This document shows positions 27,041 to 36,346 of a stretch of DNA of 64,000 nt, in pieces. Source of the DNA: Halioglobus sp. (GTDB lineage Bacteria > Pseudomonadota > Gammaproteobacteria > Pseudomonadales > Halieaceae); NCBI GenBank assembly GCA_028825045.1, contig JAPKAY010000009.1:1-64000 (forward strand), read 5' to 3'. Position numbers and translations under genes: made by a program. The notes beneath the pieces were generated by a model. The model saw only the letters and a program-made list of their open reading frames with translations. It was not told where the DNA came from and did no database searches. Each line of letters begins with the position of its first letter. Position 1 is the stretch's first letter.

Positions 27041-27260
27041 TCCTTCAAATCCATCCGTTCGTTAATCTTTATACGCAGTGTCGATAGGAATGGACCTGAC
27101 GCCTACACGCGTCACGCTCCACACATCCCCTGAGTCAAACGTCATTACGCCGTTTTTGACACGCTACCCTCCCCATGCCAGTAGAAATAGAGCGTCGAGA
27201 ACAGTCAGCCACCCCAATTCCCGATTCAGATGCCCGTCTCCTCTGCACACATAACAACCC

Positions 27261-28214
27261 TCACATCACCAAGATAGCCTTAAGCACACTCGCAAAAGCA
27301 ACCGGCTGATCAAGCATCAGGTGGTGCCGGGCAGCGGGAATCGCGATCATCGGTATATGCCCACCACCACACTCACGGACATAGTCGGCAGAATCCGCAT
27401 CAAACAATGCGCTCTGCTCTCCATAAACAATCACCATAGAGCCAGGTGCATCGGCGATTCGCGTGCCCTGTGCCAATAAACGCGCATGCACATCTGTACT
27501 GCGCTCGAACACGCTGGGGTGAAACTTCCAGGACCAACCGCCTTGCACTTCCTTCAGGGAATGGTAGGCCATGTAGTCAAACAAATACGCTTCGTTCACT
27601 TTCTGGGGTGGCGACAAAACGAAGCGGCCTTTGGCTGTTTCATAGTCCGGGTAAACTCGATTGGGTCGCTTGGGGTCCTGAGATCCGGGCGGGCCGCTCT
27701 CTTTCGCGTGCGCTTTGAGCCGCTGGGGGCGCAAGGTCATTAAATCGCAGATAACCAGGCGCGAGAACTTTTCGTGGTACTGCTCCATAGCGATCAGGCC
27801 AACACTGCCACCATACGAATGAGCAACAATGGTCGGTTTATGGTTGTTATCAAATAGCCCGGTTTCCCGGGCGACATCCATCAACTCGTGTAGGCGAACC
27901 TCGTCAGGATATGCCTCCCGCACGCCCGAATCTCCCATGCCGGAAAAGTCATAGGCCACCACGTGATAATCTTTGGCCAAAAGTGGCGCGATAAACGCAA
28001 AACACCGTGCATGTGCCAGAAATCCGTGCAGGAGCAAAACGCCCGGATTAGAGGGATCTCCCCAGCTAAAGTAATGTATTGGGCACCCCGCAGAATCCAG
28101 CCAGCCTTCCCTGCGCGGCGTGGCGAGCGCTTCTTCAAACCATCGGGGGGTTGCAGTTGAATCAACGGGAATTTCGGCGGACAAGTCGGGAGATGATGCT
28201 GCAGCAGTTTCCAT
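27261..28214 (-). CDS. Alpha/beta-hydrolase fold protein
   Basis: 317 residues, no signal peptide. Oxyanion-hole HGFLAH, nucleophile elbow VAHSYGGSVG (Ser in HSYGG), acid probably in GEQSALFDAD, and catalytic His in ARHHLMLDQP. It resembles the lipase/esterase and C-C hydrolase groups; ester or CoA-linked lipid substrates are plausible given the ACADs nearby. The ATG at 28214 has only a weak ribosome site. Confidence 0.85.
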   Translation of the reverse strand: METAAASSPDLSAEIPVDSTATPRWFEEALATPRREGWLDSAGCPIHYFSWGDPSNPGVLLLHGFLAHARCFAFIAPLLAKDYHVVAYDFSGMGDSGVREAYPDEVRLHELMDVARETGLFDNNHKPTIVAHSYGGSVGLIAMEQYHEKFSRLVICDLMTLRPQRLKAHAKESGPPGSQDPKRPNRVYPDYETAKGRFVLSPPQKVNEAYLFDYMAYHSLKEVQGGWSWKFHPSVFERSTDVHARLLAQGTRIADAPGSMVIVYGEQSALFDADSADYVRECGGGHIPMIAIPAARHHLMLDQPVAFASVLKAILVM

Positions 28215-28335
28215 AAACGGGGGCTCAGAAAAACGAATGCTGCAGTTTACAGCAAAAGTAGTGGACCATAATCACCGGGACTATAGGGGCTCAGAGTCTT
28301 TTTTTGATGTCCCTTCTGGGTACTTAGCGACCGGG

Positions 28336-28542
28336 CTACAGCCTGGAAGAACGCCGTCTGTCCACTGCACCCTCAGAGTTATTGAACGCTTCGATAGTCT
28401 CCCTCAGCGCTTCTGCTTCTGCCGTCAGCGTTGAGTAGAGCCGAATATTGCCATCACGCTGCGCCTGGAAGGCCTTGGTGAGCAGTGCCTCATGGTCTTT
28501 AGACCACTGTTTTAGCGGACTTTTCTTGAACATGCCGAACAT
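28336..28542 (-). CDS. DUF6435-like small protein
   Basis: 68 residues from ATG 28542 (MFGMFKKSPLKQWSKDHEAL), with GAGG eight bases upstream. The MFG-x-FKK-P start, the helical LLTKAFQAQRDGNIRLYS and TAEAEALRETIEA match the pattern of DUF6435 (Lacal_2735-type) proteins, which are all short, helical and uncharacterised. The frame can be extended upstream to 28593 but without a ribosome site. Confidence 0.65.
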   Translation of the reverse strand: MFGMFKKSPLKQWSKDHEALLTKAFQAQRDGNIRLYSTLTAEAEALRETIEAFNNSEGAVDRRRSSRL

Positions 28543-28646
28543 TCTCGCACCTCGATAGTCATTGTGTTTTAACCCTCGGTAGTACATACGCATGCGGATG
28601 CCCGCAGGATCAATCGAGGTGGGAATGGAGTAACCCCAGGCTGATA

Positions 28647-29561
28647 TCAGCCATCAAAACCTTTCTCCCGGAGCCATCGCTCGGACAATTCCCAAAGACG
28701 CGTCGCAGCCTCCGTATTAGCGGTTTCTGCGCTGGGCTTCGCCTTGGCGCTATGCGAAAAGTAGTTGCCGCCAAGCTCACTGCAATCATCCCATATCGCA
28801 CAGAATACTGACGTTGCGGCTCCCTGGTTGGCACTCTTGGTGAAGGGCCGCGCCAAGCGCATGACGATTCTGACCAGTGCTGAATCGCGGCCTATTTCAG
28901 TCGTGACCATCGTGCCTGGGTGCAGATAACAGGCAGTAAGCCCCTGATCGGCAAAGCGTCGATGCAACTCGACGGCCATTAAGGCGTTACACAGTTTCGC
29001 CTGACCATAAGCTTTCATGGGGCGAAACTTAGCTCTGGGGTAAGGCAGTGCATCAAAGTCGAGACGGGACGGTGTGCGGTGAGACTCGCTAGACACCATA
29101 ATGACGCGTGGTGCCGGTGCGCTCAATATTTTTGGCAACAGTTTTTTCACCAGTAGAAAGTGCCCAACATGACACACCCCCACAGTTTGCTCAAAACCCT
29201 CGCTGGTCTCTGTATATTTCGGGGCGACCACGCCTGCGTTACATATGATGATGTCGATTTTACTGTGGGATAACTGCGTACAAAAATCGCTCACGCTAGC
29301 CAGGGAAGCGAGGTCCATCACTGCCGTTTCTAACGTACTTTCGGGATATGCCTGCATCAATCTTTGTTTCGTGGACGCCGCCTTTTCAGCGGTGCGACAG
29401 GTGGCGATGACCGAGGCACCTGCAGCAGTAAGCGATCGGGCGGTTTCATAACCAATACCGGTATTGGCGCCGGTGACAATGATGACCAGCCCGCCCAGAT
29501 TCTGGTCGCGTAGAACGTCATCCGCCGAGCTTCGATGATTAAAGGGGGATGTGTTAACCAT
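28647..29561 (-). CDS. Short-chain dehydrogenase (retinol dehydrogenase/WWOX-like)
   Basis: 304 residues. TGANTGIGYETAR (NAD(P) motif), IIICNAGV, catalytic Ser in VMVSSESH, YGQAKLCN (Tyr, Lys) and HPGTMVTTEIGR are standard for the retinol dehydrogenase-like SDRs that act on lipophilic alcohols or ketones. AAGGA lies nine bases before the ATG. Stand-alone gene on the minus strand within a lipid-catabolic neighbourhood. Confidence 0.87.
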   Translation of the reverse strand: MVNTSPFNHRSSADDVLRDQNLGGLVIIVTGANTGIGYETARSLTAAGASVIATCRTAEKAASTKQRLMQAYPESTLETAVMDLASLASVSDFCTQLSHSKIDIIICNAGVVAPKYTETSEGFEQTVGVCHVGHFLLVKKLLPKILSAPAPRVIMVSSESHRTPSRLDFDALPYPRAKFRPMKAYGQAKLCNALMAVELHRRFADQGLTACYLHPGTMVTTEIGRDSALVRIVMRLARPFTKSANQGAATSVFCAIWDDCSELGGNYFSHSAKAKPSAETANTEAATRLWELSERWLREKGFDG

Positions 29562-29728
29562 AGGTAAAAATCCTTAGTAAGTTAGGGCATTTTAGCAAGC
29601 ATCCGCCAAAAGGGTACTGAGAAGTTAACGTGTGAGTGCCTGCACGTCAGCGACAACAGGCACGGAAATAGCGATTGCTCAACGTTATCGGGAGCGTTTA
29701 TCGCTAATAACGAGCTAAATCAAGCCGT

Positions 29729-29750
29729 TTCGGCCAGTTCGGCCAGTTCG
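29729..29750. repeat. Short tandem repeat
   Basis: TTCGGCCAG occurs twice in tandem (29729-29737, 29738-29746) followed by a partial third copy TTCG, in the gap before the small membrane protein gene. No function apparent. Confidence 0.6.
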
Positions 29751-29819
29751 TTTAGCAGCACCAATCCAAGAACGCCGCACTAGCGTATATACCCCTAGTT
29801 CACAATAAGAGACGCTCCT

Positions 29820-30143
29820 ATGAAACAGTTCGCCCTGAACCTGTACGATGGCTACAAGTACATTTTTGACTCTCGTAGAAATCCATTAAGACACATCCCT
29901 GACCCGACCAGTCGAATGTTCATAATGACTATCCTGGCGTTTATGTGGAGCGGCGCCTTTGCGGCGTATTTAGGCAGCATCCTCTATTTCGGCGTCAGCA
30001 TAGCGGCACATATCATATTAATCGTGATGTTCTTCTTCACCATGGCGGTATTTTATGACGCAGAGAAAAACCACAGCTCATGGCTGCTCAAACTGCGCAG
30101 TGAAAAAGAAAAACTGAAAGAGACTGATACCCCATCGAAATAA
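29820..30143 (+). CDS. Small two-helix membrane protein, unknown
   Basis: 107 residues: a soluble N-terminus (MKQFALNLYDGYKYIFDSRR), two membrane helices (about 33-55 and 60-81) and a charged C-terminal tail (LRSEKEKLKETD). AAGAGA lies upstream of the ATG. No family recognised. It stands alone between an SDR gene (minus) and a 630-base gap. Confidence 0.6.
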   Translation: MKQFALNLYDGYKYIFDSRRNPLRHIPDPTSRMFIMTILAFMWSGAFAAYLGSILYFGVSIAAHIILIVMFFFTMAVFYDAEKNHSSWLLKLRSEKEKLKETDTPSK

Positions 30144-30776
30144 TTTTGGCTTCGCAGCACGGTTCCTGATGTTGATAACCGCATACCTCAACGCAAAATT
30201 GCTCTCGCAGATGGGGCACAGGTGGAAGCCACTTGTTGGGTAAGCTGTCTCCTACAAAGCTGAGGTAACGCAGAGCAAGACCCTTCGTGGCGTTCAGCCG
30301 CCACCCGCGCTCGTTGTCGGTGGCAATGCCCTGTGTAGTAGCCAGCTAGATCAATGGGGGCAACACCAGCAGCACTAGCGGCGGCCATTAAGCGATTTTT
30401 TTAAAGGTTATTTTCATCACGAAGGACCTCTGGTGACTCGACAATACTATCTGTTATTCTTGCTAATACACGCGTTGTGGGTGCGGGTTCAATGACTGTC
30501 TCAAGTTCACGTCTTAGCAGCTCGTTCAGCCCCAAAAAGTCCTCTGTTGGTTATACCGACAACACTTACCAACGCCCCTCCATACTTCATCGTGCTGGGA
30601 AGGTAACAGCCTGAATTTGTATTTCCCCAAGGATACGTGCATTACCCTAGAATCATCTATAATCCCATACATCGATTCGTTGCATGCTATCTCCGTGGAA
30701 GAAAGTCATTGGGGTCGGCACCCCAACTTAGCAGCGAGCACACGTAGTTTGAACATAGGCAGTGGAGACAACTGGT
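30144..30776. other. Long gap, possibly holding a frameshifted exported-protein relic
   Basis: 630 bases without an intact gene. On the minus strand from an ATG near 30418 the frame reads MKITFKKIA then stops. A base inserted in the A7 run would continue into LMAAASAAGVAPIDLAGYYTG, a signal-peptide-like stretch, and a further shift gives DNERGWRLNATKGLALRYLS. This looks like a decayed or misassembled small secreted gene, but I cannot name it. The promoter of the ACAD pair at 30777 lies in the right half. Confidence 0.3.
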
Positions 30777-31979
30777 ATGACCGAAGACTTTAAAATCAGC
30801 GTTGGCGATTGGGTTGCAGATAACCTGCCAAAAGGCTTGGTAGGCGCGCACATAAGTATGTATGGCGTCGTTTCTGGAGACCAGGAGGTGAAAGACGCCT
30901 TTGAGCTCTGGCGCCAGCGACTCGCAGCGCAGGGCTGGGGGGCACCCACGTGGCCGCGTGAATACGGAGGGGCAGGCTTAACGGATGCCCAGGCAAAAGT
31001 TGTCAGCCGAGCAATTACTAAAGCCGGCAGCACCAATCCAATACCCTACCTTGCTGGCATGGGTGTCACCATGGTGGGCCCCACATTGCTGGAATATGGC
31101 ACACCCGAGCAGAAGGCAAGGCACCTGCCGGGGATGGCGAGTGGCGAGGTGCGGTGGTGTCTAGGATTATCTGAGCCCAATGCTGGATCGGACCTTGCCT
31201 CCCTTAACACCAGTGCAGAACTGGATGAGGAGACATGGGTATTGAATGGCCAGAAAACGTGGACATCCGGCGCCGATAAGAGTCAGTGGTGCGGCGCCCT
31301 GGTGCGCACAGATCGCAGTGCCGCAAAGCGCAATGGCATTAGCTTTCTTATGCTTGAAATGGATCAGCCCGGTATTGAAACGCGTCCCATAAGCTTGATA
31401 GCGGGTGAGTCGCCATTTTGTGAGACGTTTTTTACCAATGCCCAGGCACGCAAGGACGACTTGCTCGGCCAGATGAACGATGGCTGGTCTGTGATCAAAC
31501 GGTTGCTGCAACACGAGCGACAGAGCCAGACCAATGCCCCTGCCCCCAGCACCACGGCAGAGCCTTTGCAGGACGTTGCCAAACGCTATTTGGGAACCAG
31601 CGCAGATGGCACACTGACAGACTCCGACATGCGCAGTCGACTAGCAGATCATCTTATGGATACCGCGGCCCACGAACTCACCATCGCCCGCATAATGACA
31701 GATGCGCGCGGCGGTAATGTCGAAGTATCCGCCACTGCCTCTATCCTCAAGAACTCGGCCACCGATGTTGCCCAAGGTCGTTCTGAGCTACTTCTGGAAA
31801 TCATGGGTAGCCAGGGTTTGGGTTGGGAGCCCGGCGAATACTCCGGGGAAGAGACACATACTGTTAGAGAATGGCTAGGTGGCAAGGCAATGTCTATCTA
31901 CGGCGGGTCGTACGAGGTGCAGAAAAATATTATTTCCAAAAACATTCTTGGCCTCCCCGAAACAACACAAAAAGGTTGA
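30777..31979 (+). CDS. Acyl-CoA dehydrogenase, first member of the second tandem pair
   Basis: 400 residues from ATG 30777, with GGAGA eight bases upstream. ACAD motifs: GLSEPNAGSDLASLNT, WVLNGQKTWTSGAD, FCETFFTNAQ and the C-terminal YGGSYEVQKNIISKNILG. The partner gene starts only two bases after the stop, so translation is likely coupled. The pair resembles the FadE/ChsE-type heteromeric dehydrogenases of steroid side-chain catabolism (inference). It is separate from the 20745 pair, suggesting a different chain length or position. Confidence 0.9.
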   Translation: MTEDFKISVGDWVADNLPKGLVGAHISMYGVVSGDQEVKDAFELWRQRLAAQGWGAPTWPREYGGAGLTDAQAKVVSRAITKAGSTNPIPYLAGMGVTMVGPTLLEYGTPEQKARHLPGMASGEVRWCLGLSEPNAGSDLASLNTSAELDEETWVLNGQKTWTSGADKSQWCGALVRTDRSAAKRNGISFLMLEMDQPGIETRPISLIAGESPFCETFFTNAQARKDDLLGQMNDGWSVIKRLLQHERQSQTNAPAPSTTAEPLQDVAKRYLGTSADGTLTDSDMRSRLADHLMDTAAHELTIARIMTDARGGNVEVSATASILKNSATDVAQGRSELLLEIMGSQGLGWEPGEYSGEETHTVREWLGGKAMSIYGGSYEVQKNIISKNILGLPETTQKG

Positions 31980-31981
31980 AC

Positions 31982-33118
31982 ATGGCAGTACTGACGGAAG
32001 AACAGACACTCATTAAAGATCAGGCAACAGCCTGGGCTAAAGATAAGGCGCCGGTGAGTAGTTTCCGCGCCTTGCGCGACAGCAAATCGGAGCAGGCATT
32101 TCTGCCAGAGACCTGGAGTGCGATGGTCGATATGGGCTGGAGTGGCATTCTGGTGCCGGAACAGTACGGTGGTTCAGACCTGGGCTACCTCACCTGCGGC
32201 CTTATTCTGGAGCAGCTTGGCAGGCAACTAACGGCATCGCCTCTTTTCTCTTCATCTCTGGTCGGAGCCAGCGCCCTGATGCTGGCGGGCAACACCGCGC
32301 AGCAAGAAGCGCTGCTGCCCAGTATTGTGAACGGTAGCGCCTTAGTAACCCTCGCGCTGGATGAATCCTCAAGGCACCAACCTGAGCAAACCGCATGTCG
32401 GGCCGAGCAGACCGGCGATGGCTTTTGCATCAGTGGCAAAAAGACTTTTGTCGCAGAGGGAATGTCCGCCACACATTATCTGGTTGCAGCGCGTACATCG
32501 GAAAACCCTGGCGATGCTCAAGGTATTAGTCTGTTTATAGTCCCTGCACAAGCAGAGGGCATAGAGCGCACCGCCCTTCCCACGATTGACAGCCGCGACT
32601 ATGCCAAGCTCTCTTTCACCGATGTGCGAGTCGAGGGCACTGCTGTGCTGGGCTCACTGGATGATGGCATGCCCGTGCTGGAGAAAGTTCTGGATCGCGC
32701 TCGCATTGGCATTGCTGCGGAAATGCTTGGAACGGCTTCCCAGGCGTTTGACATGACACTCGATTACCTAAAAACAAGGGAGCAATTCGGCAAAGTCATT
32801 GGCTCCTTTCAGGCACTAGGCCACCGTGCGGCTGCACTTTTTTCCTTGCAGGAGCAGTCGCGATCTTGCGTTGAGGCCGCTTTACAGGCCGTGGATGCAG
32901 AGGCAGACAACGTGTCCGAGCTGGCTTCACTGGCGAAGTGCCAGGTAGGTAAATTTCTATTTGAGATGTCAAACGAGCTAATCCAGATTCATGGCGGTAT
33001 TGGCATGACTGACGAATTCGATGCGGGTCTTTATTTGAAGCGTGCCCGTGTACTGGAAGCCAGTTTTGGCAACCGGGCCTATCATCGCCATCGCTATGCG
33101 AATCTCATGGGCTTCTGA
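31982..33118 (+). CDS. Acyl-CoA dehydrogenase, second member of the second tandem pair
   Basis: 378 residues from ATG 31982 (MAVLTEEQTLIKDQATAWAK), with AAGG six bases upstream inside the end of its partner. A divergent FAD loop (ALDESSRHQPEQTACR) replaces SEPxAGSD; the C-terminal IQIHGGIGMTDEFDAGLYLKRARV is an ACAD signature. It probably forms a complex with the 30777 product. No terminator is obvious after it. Confidence 0.9.
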   Translation: MAVLTEEQTLIKDQATAWAKDKAPVSSFRALRDSKSEQAFLPETWSAMVDMGWSGILVPEQYGGSDLGYLTCGLILEQLGRQLTASPLFSSSLVGASALMLAGNTAQQEALLPSIVNGSALVTLALDESSRHQPEQTACRAEQTGDGFCISGKKTFVAEGMSATHYLVAARTSENPGDAQGISLFIVPAQAEGIERTALPTIDSRDYAKLSFTDVRVEGTAVLGSLDDGMPVLEKVLDRARIGIAAEMLGTASQAFDMTLDYLKTREQFGKVIGSFQALGHRAAALFSLQEQSRSCVEAALQAVDAEADNVSELASLAKCQVGKFLFEMSNELIQIHGGIGMTDEFDAGLYLKRARVLEASFGNRAYHRHRYANLMGF

Positions 33119-33196
33119 TCAGTATTACCTTGTAGTTGAATATAGTTGAATGTCATTGTAGTGCGTTGCCTGTAAAGGCTGATTATCGCTTTAGGG

Positions 33197-33478
33197 TTAT
33201 ATCAGTAAAGACAAAACAACCGCTGCAGCGCCTACTAAAGGCAGTATACGGCTGACCGGCTTTGCCCCAGTCATTATCTGGCTTACCAAATACAAAAATG
33301 CAGTAACCAATAAGAGGTATAACGCGAATTGGCGGTAATTACTCAGCAGTAACAGTAGACCAACGCACTGCGTGATTCCTAATAGGTAATCTACAATGCT
33401 GGCACTGCGGAAAGCCCTAAAGGCCATGAGTGAAAACAGCGCAGCAACCACAATAACAATTGTAGAAAAGTCGTTCAT
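33197..33478 (-). CDS. Small hydrophobic membrane protein, unknown
   Basis: 93 residues with about three membrane helices (5-25, 33-66 as a hairpin, 72-92) and few charges. No ribosome site is visible before the ATG and no family is recognised. The hydrophobic pattern and lack of overlap favour a real gene. Confidence 0.5.
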   Translation of the reverse strand: MNDFSTIVIVVAALFSLMAFRAFRSASIVDYLLGITQCVGLLLLLSNYRQFALYLLLVTAFLYLVSQIMTGAKPVSRILPLVGAAAVVLSLLI

Positions 33479-33644
33479 AGCGTGTTTTTGATCAGCCGGT
33501 CCTCAAATTAGCAAAATTAGCTGCCCTAAAAGATGCCGTGACAGCTCCCGGGTGCTCTCTGTTAACATTCTGTAAATCGACAAAAAAATCTCCAATCCTG
33601 CCGGGGAAAAACAGAGCGGCAAGCTCAGGGTCGCTGCGCCTGCA

Positions 33645-34619
33645 TCAAGTTGTATTGATTCGATAGTCACTGATTTGCACTTCTTCTCCCTGATCTGCGT
33701 AGTCACCCACTGCGCGCGCTGCGCGGAATTCGCCCCAGGAAATAGGTTGGTAGCGTGGCGGATGCGCAGAATCACAAGCGCCCGGCAAAGGCTCATACAC
33801 CGCGGCGTAATCTGGGTTGTAAAAGTAAGGTGCGCTATAGCGCGGTGTTGACGCATGGGCTAGCACCCGATGCAGCGGCGCACGGTAGCGATCGTTAGAC
33901 CATACCTGGACCACGTCCCCAATATTGATAACCAACGCATCAGCATGCGGCGCAATGAGGTGCCAGCGATCGCCCTGCCACATCTGTAGGCCAGGCTGCG
34001 CATCTTGCAGGAGCACAGTAATGGCGCCCGAATCGGTATGGTGACTGATACCGAGGTGCCCAGTAACCGGGACATGCGGCGCATCGGCCGGTGCAGGCAG
34101 CGAGCAGGGTGGATAGTAATTGAGTCGCTGATAGCTGGTATGATCCGCCCCGAAAGAGCTGTTCAAATACTGCGCCGGCATACCCAGGTTTTGGCTGATC
34201 GCCTGTAATAGACGCATCGCCATTGCCTCGCACGCAGCAGAAAAAGCGATGACCGTGCTGCGGAAACCTTGCAACCCCGGGGCTGATTCATCGGGCCACT
34301 GAGCCCGCGCGCCGCTGAGCGCATGGGTTGATATGTCTGGGCCAACATCAAAGATCTCTTTCCAGTCACGCACGTTCTTGGTGAGTTCCCGATCATAGAA
34401 ACCCCAGGGGTTCTCTACGGTGCGCTCTACTGCTTTTTTTTGTGCTGACGGTAATGCAAAAAAACATTGCATTACCGTTTGCATCTGCCCGATGAACTGT
34501 TTGTCGACACCATGGCCTGTAAGATAAAAAAAACCCCACTCTCGACACGCGCGATCGAGTACATCGCGCGTCGATGCGTGATCAAGGTCTGCAAAATCAA
34601 TGGTTGGAATGTCCTTCAA
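33645..34619 (-). CDS. Isopenicillin N synthase-family 2-oxoglutarate/Fe(II) oxygenase
   Basis: 324 residues. The DIOX_N-like start (MKDIPTIDFADL), then iron ligands His194-x-Asp196 (in HHTDSGAITVLLQ) and His250, with the 2-oxoglutarate-binding Arg260-x-Ser motif in TPRYSAPYF. These residues predict an active dioxygenase acting on a small molecule (hydroxylation, desaturation or ring formation). Start is TTG at 34619 with GGGA upstream; no ATG is nearby. Next to the LLM flavoprotein on the same strand. Confidence 0.88.
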   Translation of the reverse strand: MKDIPTIDFADLDHASTRDVLDRACREWGFFYLTGHGVDKQFIGQMQTVMQCFFALPSAQKKAVERTVENPWGFYDRELTKNVRDWKEIFDVGPDISTHALSGARAQWPDESAPGLQGFRSTVIAFSAACEAMAMRLLQAISQNLGMPAQYLNSSFGADHTSYQRLNYYPPCSLPAPADAPHVPVTGHLGISHHTDSGAITVLLQDAQPGLQMWQGDRWHLIAPHADALVINIGDVVQVWSNDRYRAPLHRVLAHASTPRYSAPYFYNPDYAAVYEPLPGACDSAHPPRYQPISWGEFRAARAVGDYADQGEEVQISDYRINTT

Positions 34620-34703
34620 TGTTCTGTCCCGGTGCCCGTCGTCGCCCTGACCAAAAGTAGATGTGCAGATGCCGGCGGCGCGCGTTTCGTATCAGCAAAA
34701 CAT

Positions 34704-35741
34704 CTACAGTGCCGCATAAGCCGAAACCACCGGCGCAAACTCCGCTGGAGTTGAACCATGTATGACGATACCGTCAGCGCCATTATTCAGTTGATTACGC
34801 CATGCCCGAGCACAGTCCTGTGAACTCCCACTGGCCGCCGGGAGCCATTCATCAGGTATCAGCGTCTGGATATGGGCCAGCTGTTCCAGGGTGGCGACAC
34901 TGTCAATACCGCCGGCCATGGATTGCACTATGCTGTCGGCGCGAAACACCTCAAGAACTTTGGGATCCCACTCATTGAGGGCAATCAACATTTCCGCATA
35001 ACCGGGAGCCTGCATATAGGTTGCCATGCGGGCAACAAATTTTCGCAAGAAATCTTCCTCACTGGGTTCGACCGCGGTTGCCAGGACAGACCATATTTTT
35101 ACCGAACCGGGATCACGACCAGCAGCTTCGCACCCCTCCTCCACTAATGCCCTGGCGCGGCGAAGCCCATGATCTGTGATAAACGTATGCAGATGCACCC
35201 CATCAAAATGCTGGCCGGCAAAGCGCAGGCTTTTGGGGCCAAAACCGACAAAGTGCAGAGGAATATCTGCATCGACCCAATCGCCCATGCTCAGGTAAGG
35301 CAGATTCCCGGCAGGGCCTTCATACATCACCTTTTCGCCGTGCCAGAGCTGACGCAATATACCGATACAATCTACCAATTGCTGATTCGTGACATTCTCA
35401 AGGCCCATCAGTTGATTACGGATGCTCACACCCCTGGCGAGGCCTAACTCAAACCGACCTCCGGACAAGTAGTGGAGGGAACTGGCCATAGTGGCTAATA
35501 CCATTGGGTGACGAGTATGCACATTGGTCGCGCCGGTGGCGACTTTGATATGCTTTGTGGTGCTCAAAGCAGCACTGCAAATGACACCGGCGTCTTTCAC
35601 GTCAAAGCGCTCTGATAACCATACTTTTCCAAGGCCCAGTGCTTCAGCTTGCTGCGCTTCAGCAATAGCATCGACAGGCGTCTGCGTATGTCCGGGCAAT
35701 AAATAACAACTTAGTTCGGGGTATTCAGGTGAATGGTTCAT
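34704..35741 (-). CDS. LLM-class flavin/F420-dependent oxidoreductase
   Basis: 345 residues from ATG 35741 (MNHSPEYPELSCYLLPGHT). Luciferase-like TIM barrel: EAEALGLGKVWLSERFDVKD-type second strand, VATGATNVHTRHP, LSGGRFELGLARG and a C-terminal GADGIVIHG. It resembles the group once named TIGR03857, known from steroid-degrading actinobacteria and gammaproteobacteria; cofactor (FMN or F420) cannot be fixed from sequence alone. The oxygenase at 33645 follows it on the same strand. Confidence 0.83.
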   Translation of the reverse strand: MNHSPEYPELSCYLLPGHTQTPVDAIAEAQQAEALGLGKVWLSERFDVKDAGVICSAALSTTKHIKVATGATNVHTRHPMVLATMASSLHYLSGGRFELGLARGVSIRNQLMGLENVTNQQLVDCIGILRQLWHGEKVMYEGPAGNLPYLSMGDWVDADIPLHFVGFGPKSLRFAGQHFDGVHLHTFITDHGLRRARALVEEGCEAAGRDPGSVKIWSVLATAVEPSEEDFLRKFVARMATYMQAPGYAEMLIALNEWDPKVLEVFRADSIVQSMAGGIDSVATLEQLAHIQTLIPDEWLPAASGSSQDCARAWRNQLNNGADGIVIHGSTPAEFAPVVSAYAAL

Positions 35742-36032
35742 GTACTTGTCCAGATAAATAAAGCTAGCCGTGGGTGTGATAGTACTTACCCACAAATAAT
35801 AACAGAAGTTTGCCTATTGCTGCGTTCGCCGCTGCACAAGTAGACGCTAGCTCCGCTCTTCAGGCAGCCACGCTGCCCAGCTCCATCAGGAAAACTCAAA
35901 CTCCGATTATGCTGAAAAAAAAGCAGCTTTTTCTGGAAATCCGTCATAATGGGACTGCGGGCAAGATATGGCTTGTCTTCGTCGTAGACTATAATCCATG
36001 ACCTTTTAGTGAGGAAGCAAGGCGAACCTACT

Positions 36033-36245
36033 ATGAACAGAATAGAGAAGTTGAAAAATGACGTGTACACTTTTGAAGAACTGAATACCCTGGAGAAAAA
36101 TGCCACTAAATTGAACGATAATGAAACGCTGGACCTCATTACGATAAGTCGCGCATCAAAGACCGCAAAGGGAGAAAAACCAAAATCGCTGGTAGACGAG
36201 GATGGGAAGCCGCTGACCCGCCGAGCTCGTCGCGAAAAAACCTAA
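36033..36245 (+). CDS. Small charged protein, unknown (70 aa)
   Basis: From ATG 36033 (MNRIEKLKNDVYTFEELNTL), with AAGG about ten bases upstream. Highly charged, no Cys, predicted helical, ending LTRRARREKT. Slightly AT-rich against neighbours. No family recognised; the codon pattern and upstream purine tract make it plausible. Confidence 0.5.
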   Translation: MNRIEKLKNDVYTFEELNTLEKNATKLNDNETLDLITISRASKTAKGEKPKSLVDEDGKPLTRRARREKT

Positions 36246-36346
36246 TAGTCGCTGTTGTATCGCTCTGAAACTGAGCAACTCGGCTAGACCCGGGATGTCT
36301 CGGCTGAGCCAATTAACGTGTCAATACACTCTCGACATTAAGTCGA

